DNA of 64,000 bases, from positions 11,156,867 to 11,220,866 of the forward strand of contig OZ020523.1 of NCBI GenBank assembly GCA_963971425.1. The letters are read 5' to 3'. The position numbers and the translations under genes are program-made. Below the pieces are notes generated by a model. It saw only the letters and a list, made by a program, of their open reading frames with translations, made no database searches and was not told the origin of the DNA. Below, one piece after another: positions 1 through 13,055 of this stretch. Source of the stretch: Bryoerythrophyllum caledonicum (Eukaryota > Streptophyta > Bryopsida > Pottiales > Pottiaceae). How positions within the stretch are numbered: the first letter of the stretch is position 1; the number at the start of each line of letters is the position of its first letter.

Positions 1-779
1 TTGTCTTCATCGTAAAGGCGGACCTCCATTGATGAAGTTAGGTAGCAATTGGTCCGCCGGACCTACGCTTCACTACTTTGGTGGACCGAAACATAGGATG
101 CTTGTCAATGTCCTCTGAAATTGGATATGCGACGAGGCCAACACCATCAAAATTGGTTAATCGGAAAAGTTGGTGGGAAGACACTTCTCGCTTTTGTGGA
201 AGTTGGAAACTAGCGCTTTTGTGGAAGTAGCCACTCCTAAACCTAGGAAAACAAGTTTCTTTTTTAAATAGAGAAATGTTTTTTGGATCTAAAATTGGAA
301 CAATGGATAGAAGTATCATGCATTCTTCTATTGAAAGAAAAAAATATTACTTTGAAAAGGTGAAATCCTTAATTTCTATGCGTTTTTAAAAACAATGAAG
401 GTTGCCTAGAACTTTCCTTCATTGCTGCCTTCCACCAAAAAATGCACTATTCAACTCTACAGTGGTATTATTCAAACTCTACAATAGTACTACTTAGGTT
501 TGTAGTACCTTGCCCACCCTGCCCACACTCCCCGTTTTAAACTTTGAACCTCGATAACTTTAATTTCGTGTATTTGTTTCAAGAATTTTTTCCCCCACGA
601 AGCTATTGCTTAAATACATCTATGATAAAAATTGCAAAAATTCGTGATCTAAATTGATATCGATGTAAGCTACCCAAAATCACTAGAAGCCTACCTTGGG
701 ACTTTTTGCATTTAGAAACTAAGAAACAATTTTTATGAATTAAGGTATTTTTCACTGTGAGAATTTTACCATAGGTCAT
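1..779. other. Non-coding AT-rich stretch
   Basis: I see no gene here. The short open frames are not supported by composition or by any recognisable motif. The sequence is AT-rich and carries scattered homopolymer runs. The segment from about 36 to 260 repeats short phrases around a GGTCCGCC-like motif but does not form a clear array. Confidence 0.5.
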
Positions 780-3040
780 ATGAAAAGAATCAGTCATCTT
801 TACAAATATGCAATGATTGTAAAATAGGCACCTTGGTATCAAAGTGCCCATATGGAGCACTATTCTTACTTGTAGTTGCATTTTTTCACAGAAAAGAAAT
901 CCTACCATTTTTCACACAATAGAAATCAATGAACTTTACAAATATTCAATGAGGGGGAAATAGCACCTCGGTACCAAAGTATCCATTTGGCACTCCAAAC
1001 TTCTACTAAAATTCTTGTCTCTACTACAAATATACATAATTTTAGTGAGGAGAAAAAATGGCACCTCGGTAACAAAGTGCAAATTAGTACTAAAGAGTAG
1101 TTCCGATGGGAAATTTTTTGGTTTTTCCTCCATGTCCTTCGATTCTTGAATCTACATTGTAGAGGTTGTTCTTCATGAGCCTTCTTAGAACTGAGGAGTA
1201 GTCTCCATTGTGTTTCTTTTGGGTTTTTCCTCCGTGCCATTCTTAGTTTCCTAAACTCTACACTTTATTGGTTGTATCTTATGAGCCTCGTCGGTACCAA
1301 GAAGCTCTTCCCATTAGTGCCGATGAGCCTATTTAGGTCCTCGCTTATAAGTGCATAAAGCAAGATATGACCTCACACTGAAATAAAGAGCAGAAAACCA
1401 AGAGCCCAGAGAACGGCCCCTCGATGCCAAGAAGCCTATTTAAATTGCACATGAAGAATGAAAAAACATGATTTTGGCTAGTCATGAAGTGAAGAATAAA
1501 AAACAAATAGCCCAAGCAACGGCACCTCGGTACCGAGGTGCCTATTTAGGTTGCACTTGAAAAGTGCAAAACCATGATTTGGGCAAGAAGCAAAGTAGAG
1601 ATTAAAAACAAAATAGCCTAGAGAATCGCTCCTCGGTACCAAGGAGCCTATTTCTATTGCAAATAGAGAGCGTGAACTAGTAAATGTGCAAGATTTAAGT
1701 TGAAAACATGAAAAACGCCCAAAAAACCGCATTTAGTCTAAAACATTGAGAATACACATTATAGAACCGCACCATAATGCTGAGGAGTCTATCAGCCTAC
1801 GTCCAACAGAATGCAGAACTTAGAAACAAGCAATCCACCTGAGTGTATATATTAGGTTATGAGAAAAACATGAGGAAAGAACAAAAAAAAGGATTCTATG
1901 GAGACTGCTCCTAGGTGCGGAGGAGGCTTATATGATACAACGACCAAAGTGTAGATATTAGGATCCTAAGAAAGACATGGTGAAAAAACCAAAGAAAATG
2001 ACCATGGATATTGACCATGTTCCTCGGTATCGAGGAGGCTCGTAAGATACAACGAACAAAGTGTAGAGTTTGGAAACCTAAGAAAGGCATAGAGGAAGAA
2101 CAAAAACAAACTCCTTGGGGAGTGCTCCTCCATACCGAGAAGCCCCATAAAGAACAACCATTAAAAGTAGATTCAATTTTTTTAAAAGGATGTGATGACT
2201 CAATCAAGGCGTATTGGAACTTCTCCTTGGTACCAAAAAGCTCATGGACAACAATTAGAAAAATATAGATTACTGATTCTAAGAAGAACATTAAGTAATA
2301 GTCCTAAAATGATAGTCCAAGGAACCATACTTAACGCTTCATTTCAACGTAGAATTTCTATGTCCAATATCACAAAAACTCTGAGAATACGCATTGGGCA
2401 CTTCGGTACCGAGGTGCCATTTTTCTCCTCACACAAATTATGTAAAATTGTAGTGGAAGCAAGAATTTTAGTGTTCAAAAATACATAAAAGTTTGGACTG
2501 CCAAATGGGCACTTTGGTACCGAGGTGCCATTTTCCCCTCACTCAAATTATGTAAAGTTGTAGTAGAAGCTAGAATTTTAGTGTTCAAAATTACATAAAA
2601 GTTTGGAGTGCCAAATGGGCACTTTGGTACCAAAGTGTTATTTTTCCCCTCACTCAAATTGTAGTGGAAGCAAGAATTTTTGTATTCAAATTTACAGAGA
2701 AGTTTGGAGTGCCAAATGGGCAATTTGGTTCACCCCTTAAGGATCATTTTTCTTAGTGGGAGACAATTGTTTTTTCCATTTTTTTATTTTTTCTTTTTCT
2801 TTTTCTTTTTCCCGCCCTAAGGGCGCTCCTCGGTACCGAGGTGCCCCTCGGCAGGTGGTTTTTTTTTTTTTTTCTTCCCTCTTAGGGTGCTCCTTGGTAT
2901 TCAGGTGCCCTTCGACTAGTTTTTTTTTATAAATATTTTTTCTATTATTATTATTATTTAATTTTATTTCGTGTTTTAAAAAAAAAAAAGATTTCGCCCT
3001 CCGGACGCTCCTTGGTACAGAGGTGCCCCTCGGCAGGTTT
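780..3040. repeat. Degenerate tandem array with GGTACC-centred palindromes
   Basis: About seventeen copies of a palindromic core recur through this block. The best copies, such as the one near 1526, contain CACCTCGGTACCGAGGTG. Others lie near 830, 966, 1061, 1285, 1415, 1627, 1907, 2020, 2125, 2222, 2399, 2509, 2619, 2824, 2888 and 3005. Spacing is mostly 97-113 bp, so the core belongs to a diverged tandem unit of about 105 bp. The three units between 2399 and 2730 keep the same flanks (CTCAAATTATGTAAA and TTTGGAGTGCCAAATGGGC), which confirms a true repeat. The 3' end grades into T-rich low-complexity DNA (2760-3050). The open frames across the array come from the repeat and are not genes. 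Confidence 0.85.
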
Positions 3041-6000
3041 TTAAAAAAAAATCAATTTCCAACATAGTGAGAGATCAATATCAGAGATATCAGATATGTG
3101 AGAAGCAATTTCTATTATGAAGATGTCGTATCAATTTATGTCAACTCGCCGGTTTGTTTTCAGCTCTGTTTGTCTTGGCTTCTTCTCTCTTCATATAACT
3201 AGAGTTTTGGGCCCATGACCGCCAATGACAAATTAAAAACTGAAGTATTTCTAAGATATTTATTTGTGAAGAAACTTCAAGTTTTTTTCTCAACCCAAGT
3301 GGTTTCATGTTTTTCCAATGAAAATTGAATCACTTATGAATTTTCAAAGTGTGTTGCCACTTTAGCATATTTCTACCACTAGCTCCGACCATTAGCTCCA
3401 ACCAAAAGTCAGAGGTCTTGACCAGCAAGCTGCTACAGATCGCCAATATCAGTGTTGAAATCACATGAAGAAATTATTGCATTATATGTAGTTGCTTACC
3501 TCTAGCTTAGACTAAAAAACTTTTACTAATATTTTATAAATTGTTATATTCTTTTTAATTATAAGCTGAGCAATCATTCATCTACATTCATCTATCTACA
3601 TTCATCTATCTACAATCATCTATCTACATTCATCTATCTACATTCATCCATCTATCTACATTCATCCAAATATCCTCCAAGCAGAATATTTTTGGGTTTT
3701 AAAATCTGATTTTCTACAATTTTGAACTTTTTTCATACCACAAAAATAGGTCACAATGTAAAATTGTTTCATATAAATCACCCCAAATCTGTGGTTATAG
3801 GGTGCCCAACTGAAAAAATAAATTGCTTACAGCTTACAGCTCACTGCTCACATTCTAGCATTCCTGATCCACTTCGGGAGAGGGAGATGAGTCAAACTTC
3901 AATCATGGAGGTACTTGGTTGATTTTTTGTCATGTGCATTGTTTTCTAATTAGATTGATAGGAGATGTGATTTGTTGCACATTCTCGATGAAATTGTCAC
4001 TTGAATACATGTTCATATAGTTGAGGAAAAGAAGAAAAGAAAGAAATGTGATTCTTCATTTTTTAAGTAGTAAGAAGTAAAGGAAGACAAAGATGGGAAG
4101 ATGCAAGGCCTAGAGAATGATTTAGGAGATATTCCTTGTGCCCTATCATTAGAGATTGATGAAAGTGAGAGTTTGCTAATTATTGGAGAGGATGGTGCAA
4201 CGCTGTCGGGTAGAAAGGAGCACGCTTTGAGAATATGCGAGGTATCTGGCTGCGACTTTTTATAGTCTGCTATGGAGTTCTGTCAAATCTTGTAATCTTC
4301 AGATCATCAGTCTTCAAACTCCTCCCTGTTGGTCTATCTTGTGGTGGTTCTAAAGGGTTAAAGATAAATGTAAGGTGATAAAAACACAAGGCCTCAGACG
4401 AGTAAAATAGGACGGCCAGACCACGAGCTGAAAGTGTCCAAAAGATTGGCTCCTAAATTTCAAACCCACGGTGACCAGCAATCGCGTCTCACCAATGGGA
4501 ACAACATAAATACGACTATGTGGCTGATCAACCCCATTTCGCGACAACAAAATTTACGAAGCAGAATTGAAATCAACTAGCCTCCAAATCCGGCTGGAAA
4601 TAACAAAATAAAGACAACGAGCCTTCAAATCTGGCTAGAAATAACAAGCCATAAGCCACAACACAAAGGTCTTCATGTCTTCAAGTCTTGAAATGCTCTA
4701 AAACACAAAGAAACTCAAAAGAAGTATTCTAAAACACAATGTAAATGCTTCCACCAAGGCTATATCCTTCAAACAGGTGCCACAAATGAATCAAAACTCC
4801 AAATATCAAATTTAGTAATTCTTTGAAAAGTTAATACAAATAGTTAATACTCCTCTAAATTTCGAGTCATTTTAAACTACTGTCCAAAAGTTATATGAGT
4901 TCAAAGTTCCGCCCCTTCTGGATATTCAATCGCTCATAAGTTCTTTTTCAAAATTCCAAATTTCAATTGTAATACCATTTTGAAGAGTTATAACAATAGT
5001 GCACACAACTTCCAAATCTCAAACCATTCTAAACTAGTGTCCAAAAGCTATGGCTTGTTGAAACCTCTGCCTTCTCAATTGATGGCCTCGATTTTTTACA
5101 ATTTCAAACCTTCATAACTTTTGCAATACAATTCCAATCAACTTCAATGATAAGTTTTTGAAAAGCTAAGATATATTTCTACAACCCCTGAAATTCTCAA
5201 AGAGGGACGCAAAAACTACAAACTTTGGCGGTCGCCCGAATCTCTGCTTCTCTTTGTTAGGTGGCAGCAGACCCTCCTCCACTCACACACTTATAACTTT
5301 TTGTCTACAACTCTAAATCAAGCAAAAATAATCTCTTAAAAATCGCATATCAAAGAAAAAGAAACAACTAAAATTTCATTCTAAAATATTTCTTACAACT
5401 AGAGTTATGGCCCATCCATCTCTCGGCTCTCTACACCCACACACACTTCACTCTAAAAGCACACTAACCCTTTTCACCTCAAAAATCCGACTAAGAGGGA
5501 GAGAGATGATGTCTACCTAACCTGTAGATCCCAAAGATGGATGAGATCAGCCCATGTGCATATCACATGGGCCTCAAAACACCCATTAGCTCTAGGAAAA
5601 CGATAAGTACCTATTTATCTTTTAAGGTCAACAAACCTCTAAAAGGTCTAACTCGGACGTCAACTATCCTCTATCTACCATATTTTAATTTCTAACATTC
5701 AAATGGTATAGAAAATAATTATATTTAGTACAGAGCTTCAATCAAAATCAAATAGAGGTAAAAATTACAGTAAAAATAGAGTGCTACTCCATCTGCAAGA
5801 ACTTGAGGATGCGCTTGATAGTGATTGTGATGTAATCTGCACGCTGAGTCTTTGTCAAAGGATTTACTGGCCCTTTTAATCAACAATGGTGGTCAGCGCT
5901 TACCTCGATTGGCTAGGTATACAAAAATAAAGATCTTCGTTCAGGCCCTCGAAACTTCTTTCAAATGTCACTTAACGGGTGTCCGGTTCAACACATCTAG

Positions 6001-6569
6001 TTTGGAGTAAGATTACTAAAACACGAGCGTCCCTTTGGAGATTATCATGCCAACGCCGCTCAATACGAGGTTGCTTCAACGGATGAGAAGATCCAGGTTC
6101 ATCTTGAGGGTGGAATGACAATGGTGTGGAAACCGCCGGTTGGGATGGTTGAATTGGCAACTGAGACAGGGCAAACTCTAATTCTACCTCCGGTTTTGGC
6201 TCTAGATCTTGTGATTCCATAAAAATCCTCCAATTTGACAGTTTATAGTTTGAACTTTAAATCCAAACACAAAGTCTAAGAACGTAAAGGAATACTTCGA
6301 ATAGGTGAATATTGTTTACGGCTTTCGTCTTTAAAACATTTCCATGAGTAATAAGCGTCTCCTTGAAGCTACTGGAAGCGTCACCAATAAATTTCATCCT
6401 CCTAATCAAAAATCTTTTCAAAATGTAAAAAGATATATGTTTTACACAGTGTAGATATTTACATCAGGCCAACGACATTACAACATAGGAAAGACGACAT
6501 CAAGGACAAGGGACAAAGACATGAAGGAATTAATTGTTTAGAAGTGTGCTTTAGAGGGCGGCAGGAACC
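3041..6569. other. Non-coding stretch with a 12-14 bp microsatellite
   Basis: I find no supportable gene. At about 3575-3665 there is an imperfect microsatellite built from CTACATTCATCTAT-like units. At 3825-3850 the phrase GCTCACTGCTCAC resembles the inner part of the MULE termini described at 21.8 and 37.1 kb, but it is too short to call an element end. From 4560 to 5500 the DNA is AT-rich and repeats phrases about fields such as AAATTTC without a clear period. Open frames here lack plant-gene codon character. Confidence 0.5.
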
Positions 6570-7215
6570 GACACTCCATTGAAAGTGCCTACAAGAAACT
6601 CCAAAGCATAGTAAAAAGGGATGCCATTTGCTGCACCCCTTTGGTAAAGAATGATAAGTCCATTATATTTAAGTTACGCTCTAGAGCTTATGATGGACTT
6701 TCTAAAATGATGTAACACATTAAAAATTGAGCTTTAAAGAGTGTAATATGTATAGATGAAGTATGTCAACACAAAACTTCATTCATGGATAACTCTCTCA
6801 TCCAAGCTCCATTGCTTATGTGTCACACGATTTTAGAAATCGCATCAAATTCTCAAGAGTGCTCTAGAATGTTGCCGGCAATGGCACTCCTTTGGAAGTG
6901 CCTACAAGAAACGCCAAGGCACAATAAAAAGGTGTGCCATTAGCGGCCCCTCCTTGGTAGTGAATGACAAGTCTATTTTATTTAAACCTTGCTATAGAGC
7001 TTGTAATGCACATTCTAAAATGGCGTGGCACATTAGGAATAGAGCTTTGAGGAGTGTATCACGTGCGGATGAAGTATGTCAACACAAAACTTCATTCACA
7101 CATAACTCTCTCATCCAAGCTCCATTGCGAATGTGCCACACCATTTTAGTAGTTGCATTAAATTCTCAAGAGTATGCTATAGAGAGCTATCGGCACCGGC
7201 ACTCCCTCGGGAGTG
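6570..7215. repeat. Tandem repeat of about 315 bp, two full units plus the start of a third
   Basis: Unit starts share CACTCC, a short spacer, then GTGCCTACAAGAAAC; they lie near 6570, 6883 and 7199, giving periods of 313 and 316 bp. The two full units align along their whole length. For example, both contain GATGAAGTATGTCAACAC and CTCTCTCATCCAAGCTCC. The third start reads GGCACTCCCTCGGGAGTGCC, an almost perfect 20-bp palindrome that has decayed in the first two. No product is implied. Confidence 0.85.
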
Positions 7216-7354
7216 CCTACAAGAAACTTCATGGCACTTGCCTTTGGATTGAAGGTTCTTCAAGTATCATCTTTCATTTGGTTGTCTTTTCAATATCTAG
7301 CAACTCCTAGTTGATATCTACATGTACTCTCATTGTTTTTTGTTGTTTGCCGAT

Positions 7355-7690
7355 CGAGATTGTTGGTGCCAGCATAGGGGCTGCCAGTGTCAGCATGGAG
7401 GCTGCCAGTGCCGGCATCGGGGCTTTTGGTGCCATCATGGAGGCTGCCAATGTTAGCATGGGAGTGACTTGTGCTGGTATGGGGGCTTCTGGTGTCAACA
7501 TGGGAGTTGCTAGAGTTAGCATGAAGGCTGTCGGTGCCGGCATGGGGGCTTTCGATGCCAACATGGAGGTTGTCGGTGTCAACATGAGAGTTGTAGGTAT
7601 CCGCATGGGGGCTGCCGGTGCCAACATAGGGACTGCATGGAGGCTGCCGGTGTTAACATGGGGATTGCCGGTGCCGGCAAGGGTTTGTAG
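7355..7690. repeat. 21-bp minisatellite (seven-codon period)
   Basis: About sixteen imperfect 21-bp units follow one another, of the type GGCATGGGGGCTGCCGGTGTC with substitutions. Because 21 is a multiple of three, both strands stay open and give repetitive peptides rich in Ala, Gly, Met and Val on one strand and in Pro, Ala and Met on the other. This explains the open frames at 7307-7724. I see no sign of a host gene around it. Confidence 0.85.
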
Positions 7691-10600
7691 ATTATATACA
7701 AACTATGAAGGCAAGGCCCATTGAGGGTCTAGTCCTTTGTAATCTAAATCTAGAGGTGACAACAAAGGTAGATCACATTTAGCAAAGAAAGCAACATTCA
7801 TGAAGATTTGGATTGCTCATTCACAATTAGAATTTGAGAATTGGGTTATTGATTTTGTGAGGCAAGATATCATTGCCTTACGGGTACTCAAGAAATGTGC
7901 TTAGATGCATCTCTCGGCAAGTATGCCATCCATTTGGAAGCATGGACTATGTTGATCTTAGCTACAATCACGGTCCTTCGGATAGCATTGGATGGAGGGG
8001 TGGTCTTAGTGGTTGGTTGCTGGCGGGGCCAATGAGGTCTGCCGGTGTCGGCACCTCCAAGCATGTGACAATCCTCACTCAGCTTCACGGAATCATCCAA
8101 AAAGATATCGATGAGTGGATTGCACAATTCCTTCTATTAAATGTTGTGGATTGCACAATTCCTGGTTTCATTTCGTCAGACCATAGACATGACATCGAGG
8201 CTGAGCAAAGAGATTAAGGGTGCAATCCTTAAGAACATCTCATTAAGTGAGTGTTTTCATTCTCAATGGCCAATCGTCACTTAGAAGTCGACATTTTATC
8301 CACAAAAGCATTTACCAAGGGTTTAGATTTAAAGACCCCGTTACCTGACTTAATATTTCTTTTGGTTTTATAAAGGGAGATATGGTCAACCTGAGGACGC
8401 CATTGCTGCCACAGGTGCAAGTATAACTTATCAAAAATGGCTTTTTATGCATTCAATCTTCGTTTAGTTGTTTCGTAATCTAATTCTTTTTAAATTCAAG
8501 AGCTACTATTCCTGCAAATATGAGGCTAGATCGACGTGTTATTGGCTTTGAAGCCAATGCATTGATTATTGAGGCTCTTCTTTTTTTCTTCAAGAAGAAG
8601 CAACAATTTTATCAATTCCACACGGATCAAATAATGTCTTTGGTGAAGATGAGGTTCCATTTTGTCATGTGCAAAGCGCAACCGTTTGAGTAAGTATGTT
8701 CATTTTTTTAATGATTTTTTCGTCTTTCTACTCAAATCATTATAATTTATCTTAACTTATATTACCTATTCATTGGCAAATTGATGGCCTCCGCCATGTC
8801 TCCTCCAAAGTCATTTACACTTCCGACATATGCCGAGACTTTTGCACATGCCTTTGCTACAACACATTTTCCACCGTCAGTTTACAGGTGCCGTGGTTTC
8901 AACCTTGGTGTTAATTAGTTTGTGTATGTGGTAGCAATAGAGGGTAGCGACAATTCAACGTAGAATTTTTGTATGAGTTGTTGTGATTTATGTGGCTTTG
9001 GTTTTGCGAGTATTATTCCTCTCTCTTATTTATATATTTTGTACTTCATTCATTGGCTTCATATACGGTATTAAGATTCTCTAGCCTAGATTTTGATATA
9101 TGACAAATATATATCCCATACATACGTTTTTATTGGTGATTGGTTGTAAACATGAACTAAATTTCCCTTCAGTATTGGCAATTTGTATTTATCTTGATGT
9201 GTTTGACATAGTTCAATATATGGCATTATTGGTCTATAATAACTAAAATAGAAAGTAATATAAATAGACTCACACATAAAATATACTTCATTCTTGTCAA
9301 CATACAGTTAAGGGTGTTGGTGAATGAAAATAAGAGCGTGGGATAAAAAAAAATGCCCAAATAATATGAGTTAGTAATTGTTTTTTTAAAATCACCTTCC
9401 AGAGGGTGCTCGTAGCGGCGACCCTACCGTGGCATCTCGTCACAAATATCTAAACATGTCAATGTCCTGTATCATTTGTCAAAGCAAAGTAAGTTATGCT
9501 CTCCCTTTTCAGCTTCATCCATATGTATTTATCCACGGTATTAGGCATCCTTTATCACCCTCTCTTAGTGTACTTATCACTGCAAGGATTTTTTTATTGC
9601 ACTTTCAATCTTTCATGACGTTTAATGCCACGGAAATGGGACAGTATACTCCACTACCAATATTTGTAATTCCTAAATAATGTAAATAATGTTCCTTGGT
9701 TATAGGATTATAGAATAATAATCAACTACTATACTTGATAAAATTCCACAGCTTTAGGCCCTAATAGTTTATATCCCAAAAATAAAACTAAATACTTGCC
9801 TATAGTTCTTTGCTCACCGCTCATCGCTCAAGCTGACTCCTCTCCAACCGCTTACACGGTCAAGTTTCCCAAGGTCACATAAATACAAAAAAAATGTCAA
9901 TTTTTTTTTGGAAAAACTAACAAATTTTTGCAGCACTAGTTGTAGATTTCCCTCGCAAATTCAAATCCGCGATCGGAATATAAAAATAAGTTGAATTGCA
10001 AAAGTTTTAAAAATAAGCTTCCATTCCAGGGACTTCTTGAAATTTCAATTCAAAACTCACGCATTTAGGTTCTTTGGCACGGATTTAGGTCCATGACGGA
10101 TTTCAATTCCTAACGGAGTTGGTCCCAACGCGGTGTGAACACGGCTGTAACAAAACCGGTTTAGAGAATAGCTCGAAAGCATAGTGTGAACGAGAATAAA
10201 ATGAAACCGGTTTGAAAATATCTCCACAACGCAGTGTGAATTGAAAAAAATGAAACCGGTTCGGCGGCCGCGGCACAGTCCAAAGAAGAAACTTGAAAAA
10301 CTTTGAAGCCTCCTAACTTCCTCAAAAACTGTTTGTTTTGAGCACTGTTAGTTTCGTAAGGACCGTCGCAACGCGCTCTAGAACTCAATGTTCAATACCT
10401 ACAAATTTTCTTTGATCATCCAAGCTCAATTTTGAGAACTATAGAAGAAAATGTGGTAGGTCTTTGTCAAGTGAAAAAGTATGAAATCACTCACGTAGTC
10501 AAGCGTCTCGCACTCTACAAAGGGAGAACCAACGAGTGCAAGTAGTATAAGAGAATGCGGAGCCTTTACTATTGATAAACAATCACTTACAAGCAAGGTA

Positions 10601-10889
10601 ATCACTAACACTTCCTAACTCACTCACAAAGTTTGACTTGACAAAGACGTCAAGTCAAGGACGTGTGCGGCGCTATACGCACACGAATACAACCCTAAGA
10701 GGATGAAAATCATCCACATATGAATGCGGTGCACCGTCATTCGTTTCTAAATACCCGTAGATTAGTAACAAACTAATCTACGCTAAAACTACAATACAAA
10801 GAGGCCCTCAACGCCACATCCCGGGACAAATACGCTACTTTGATGCGGAGGAGCATTCGCTAGGGAATTGAAGAGTCGGGAAGGACTTA
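7691..10889. other. Non-coding, decayed repeats
   Basis: I see nothing I can name as a gene. Short stretches (about 8380-8440 and 8510-8690, plus) look faintly like old coding sequence but match no family I recognise. Between 10130 and 10265 the phrase AAACCGGTTT recurs three times with flanking GTGTGAA, which suggests a small non-autonomous repeat. At 9815-9835 GCTCACCGCTCATCGCTC resembles the inner motif of the 15-kb MULE termini and has the orientation of its right end. Confidence 0.45.
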
Positions 10890-11346
10890 GAGCATCTCCA
10901 CTAGGGCACAGGACCCTTGAAGAAATGATGGTCCAAAGTCTATTTTGAAGATACGCTCTTCATCCCGTACAGAGAAACGACATTTTGATCCGTTAATTTG
11001 GTAGAGGCTATGCTTCGGAATGAGAGAAATTTGGTTTGTGCTGCTTTCACACTAATTTTCCCCGTCAGCAAAGACCACTCTTGTGCCACCACATGGCAGC
11101 ACAAGAGTGGGTGCGGCTACCTCCTTTGCACGTCGTGGTACACTTGGGTACATTCTAGCTCATTCAGGGTATATTCTACCACATTCTACCTCTACCGAAC
11201 CTCCATTGCGGCACCCGTTTCCAAAGACGCCGTTGAAAGCACTAAAGCAATGCATCATTCTTGTGGCAAGCACTTAAGCGTGCCTCCTCCATCTAGAGGT
11301 TTTCCATTGTGGCATGGAAATTTCTCCGCCAAGGATAAAGATGCTC
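10890..11346. mobile_element. PIF/Harbinger-type MITE candidate
   Basis: This 457-bp segment begins GAGCATCT and ends AGATGCTC, an 8-bp perfect terminal inverted repeat, and is flanked on both sides by TTA (10887-10889 and 11347-11349). A 3-bp TTA/TAA duplication and a GAGCATCT-like terminus are typical of PIF/Harbinger elements and their Tourist-like MITEs in plants. It encodes no transposase; the open frame at 10998-11372 lies inside it and runs past its end, so it is probably spurious. Beyond eight bases the termini match poorly, so the call rests on the terminus plus the TTA duplication. Confidence 0.55.
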
Positions 11347-11349
11347 TTA

Positions 11350-13055
11350 ATAGGCTAGTTGCCAAGATGTAAATGGTAAGTAAGTTTGAGAACTTCTAGG
11401 GATGAAACAATCTGAGTTTCTTTCATATGCTCATGCTCGAATATTTATGGCATACAAATTTGTGATGGTTTACTAAGTAGGTATGCATTTGTGAATGTGG
11501 GCCAGTTGGTGCACAGTACCAGATGTCCAATCTAAGTTACTTCACAACCCATATCTTGGTTACATGTGAGATAATTAACCCCTAAAGGGCCATGCGTCAT
11601 ATTTTGAGACTAATTAAAACAAAGTATTATTATCTTCAATCACAAGATCTTGAAATTTAGAACTTTAAGAAGACACTCAAAACATATCACTAGCTTTTAT
11701 CAGATGGATTGTAAGATACATGTATTTGAAGATTGTAATATGGTTCTTTTCTATACTAGGGCCTACACAGACAAGGTTAGCATACTTTGACTCAAAATAA
11801 TGGCATAATTTTCCACTACATTGCATAAATTTTATGTAAGCATGTTTTGCCTTATATTAAGTCATTGCACTACAAAAATTACAAGTAATGGAGGGTTTGG
11901 GGTAAGGAAAAAATGTGTGCTATGTCTAAAGGTATAGAATGCAGCTGTTTTTTTTATCACAACAATTTTATTTTTCAATTAAATAAATAATACTTGGATC
12001 TAAAATCCAAACTGTAGATAAAACCATCATAGAGTATATTCTACAAGGGATATTAAAATGAAATCCTAAATTTCTATGTCATTTCTATGCATTTGAAATA
12101 AAGCATTGAAGGCTACCAAGAACTTTCCTTCACTACCGTCGGCCTTAAGAAATTGTACTAACTACTCTACAATACCGTGCCCAATTGCTCCAAAGTCCAT
12201 CTCATTCTGTTTCAATCACCAAAATAGCTTTGTAAATTGTCTGTGTTCAATAAAATTTCCAATTGTTTTTTTTGAAAATCAATATTAATTTTATTGAACG
12301 TGTTCAAAATCTCACATGTCCTCCAGTGTACAACAATGACCTTTAGGGGATAATCAACTAGAGTTACTTTTTTGTAGGAATTTGTGATGGACCAAAAGTC
12401 TATATGTGTTTTTAGTACAAAAGCCTTTTGTTAGTTTGATGTTTATGTTTATAGAAAATTATGTCATATTCAAACGTTTGTTGAGCAAATATGCCATTCC
12501 TATACAATTTAACCCTTCATCGCTAAGATGGTATTTTCAGGTCAATTTGAATAAATTTATGGTGAGATCTCCTTGCGTGTAAGTTGGATGCATTTTTTTG
12601 GTTGGAATTTATATGGTAATAGTGAATATCCTTCAAATGAAACAATTCTTGGGCTCATTGGTGCAAGTGTTGGAGAGCTACAATGATTTCTGTGAAGTGG
12701 AGTCTACTAGCTCTTGTACATGATCTATACACTCGCAAATTCTCCCGAGCCTAATGAAGACCTCTAGCATTAAGGGGTTAAAATATTCAATCTTTGCTAC
12801 CTTTGTGAACCCTCAAACATCAAAAGGTGCCACCCATTACCACAATATTCTACATGTATGGTGTTGTATTTGAACATGATAAGGTTCAGATAATGAAATG
12901 ACCTCCAAATGAAAGATGTTAGTTGAAGAATCTTTAGTCCAAGTATGTAAGTCTTGATGAAGTTTGATTCATTTTTATATTCTACAAATATGTGCATATA
13001 TTCCGTATGCATTGGTTAGGTTCAAACACTCCCTATCAAGTTAATTATAATTTGT
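11350..13055. other. Non-coding AT-rich stretch
   Basis: No gene is visible. The sequence is AT-rich with many stops in all frames. The part closest to 13055 may be decayed 5' sequence of the Harbinger transposase that follows, but I cannot align it. Confidence 0.4.

Noticed and set aside
780-3040. CRISPR-like spacing of a conserved palindromic repeat
   Set aside because: The spacers are themselves related to one another, the context is a plant genome and there are no cas genes; it is a decayed satellite.
7307-7724. Open frames with Ala/Met/Pro or Gly/Val repeats
   Set aside because: They are products of the 21-bp minisatellite, whose length is a multiple of three.
10998-11372. A 124-residue open frame as a host gene
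   Set aside because: It lies mostly inside the MITE and crosses its end, with no recognisable motif.
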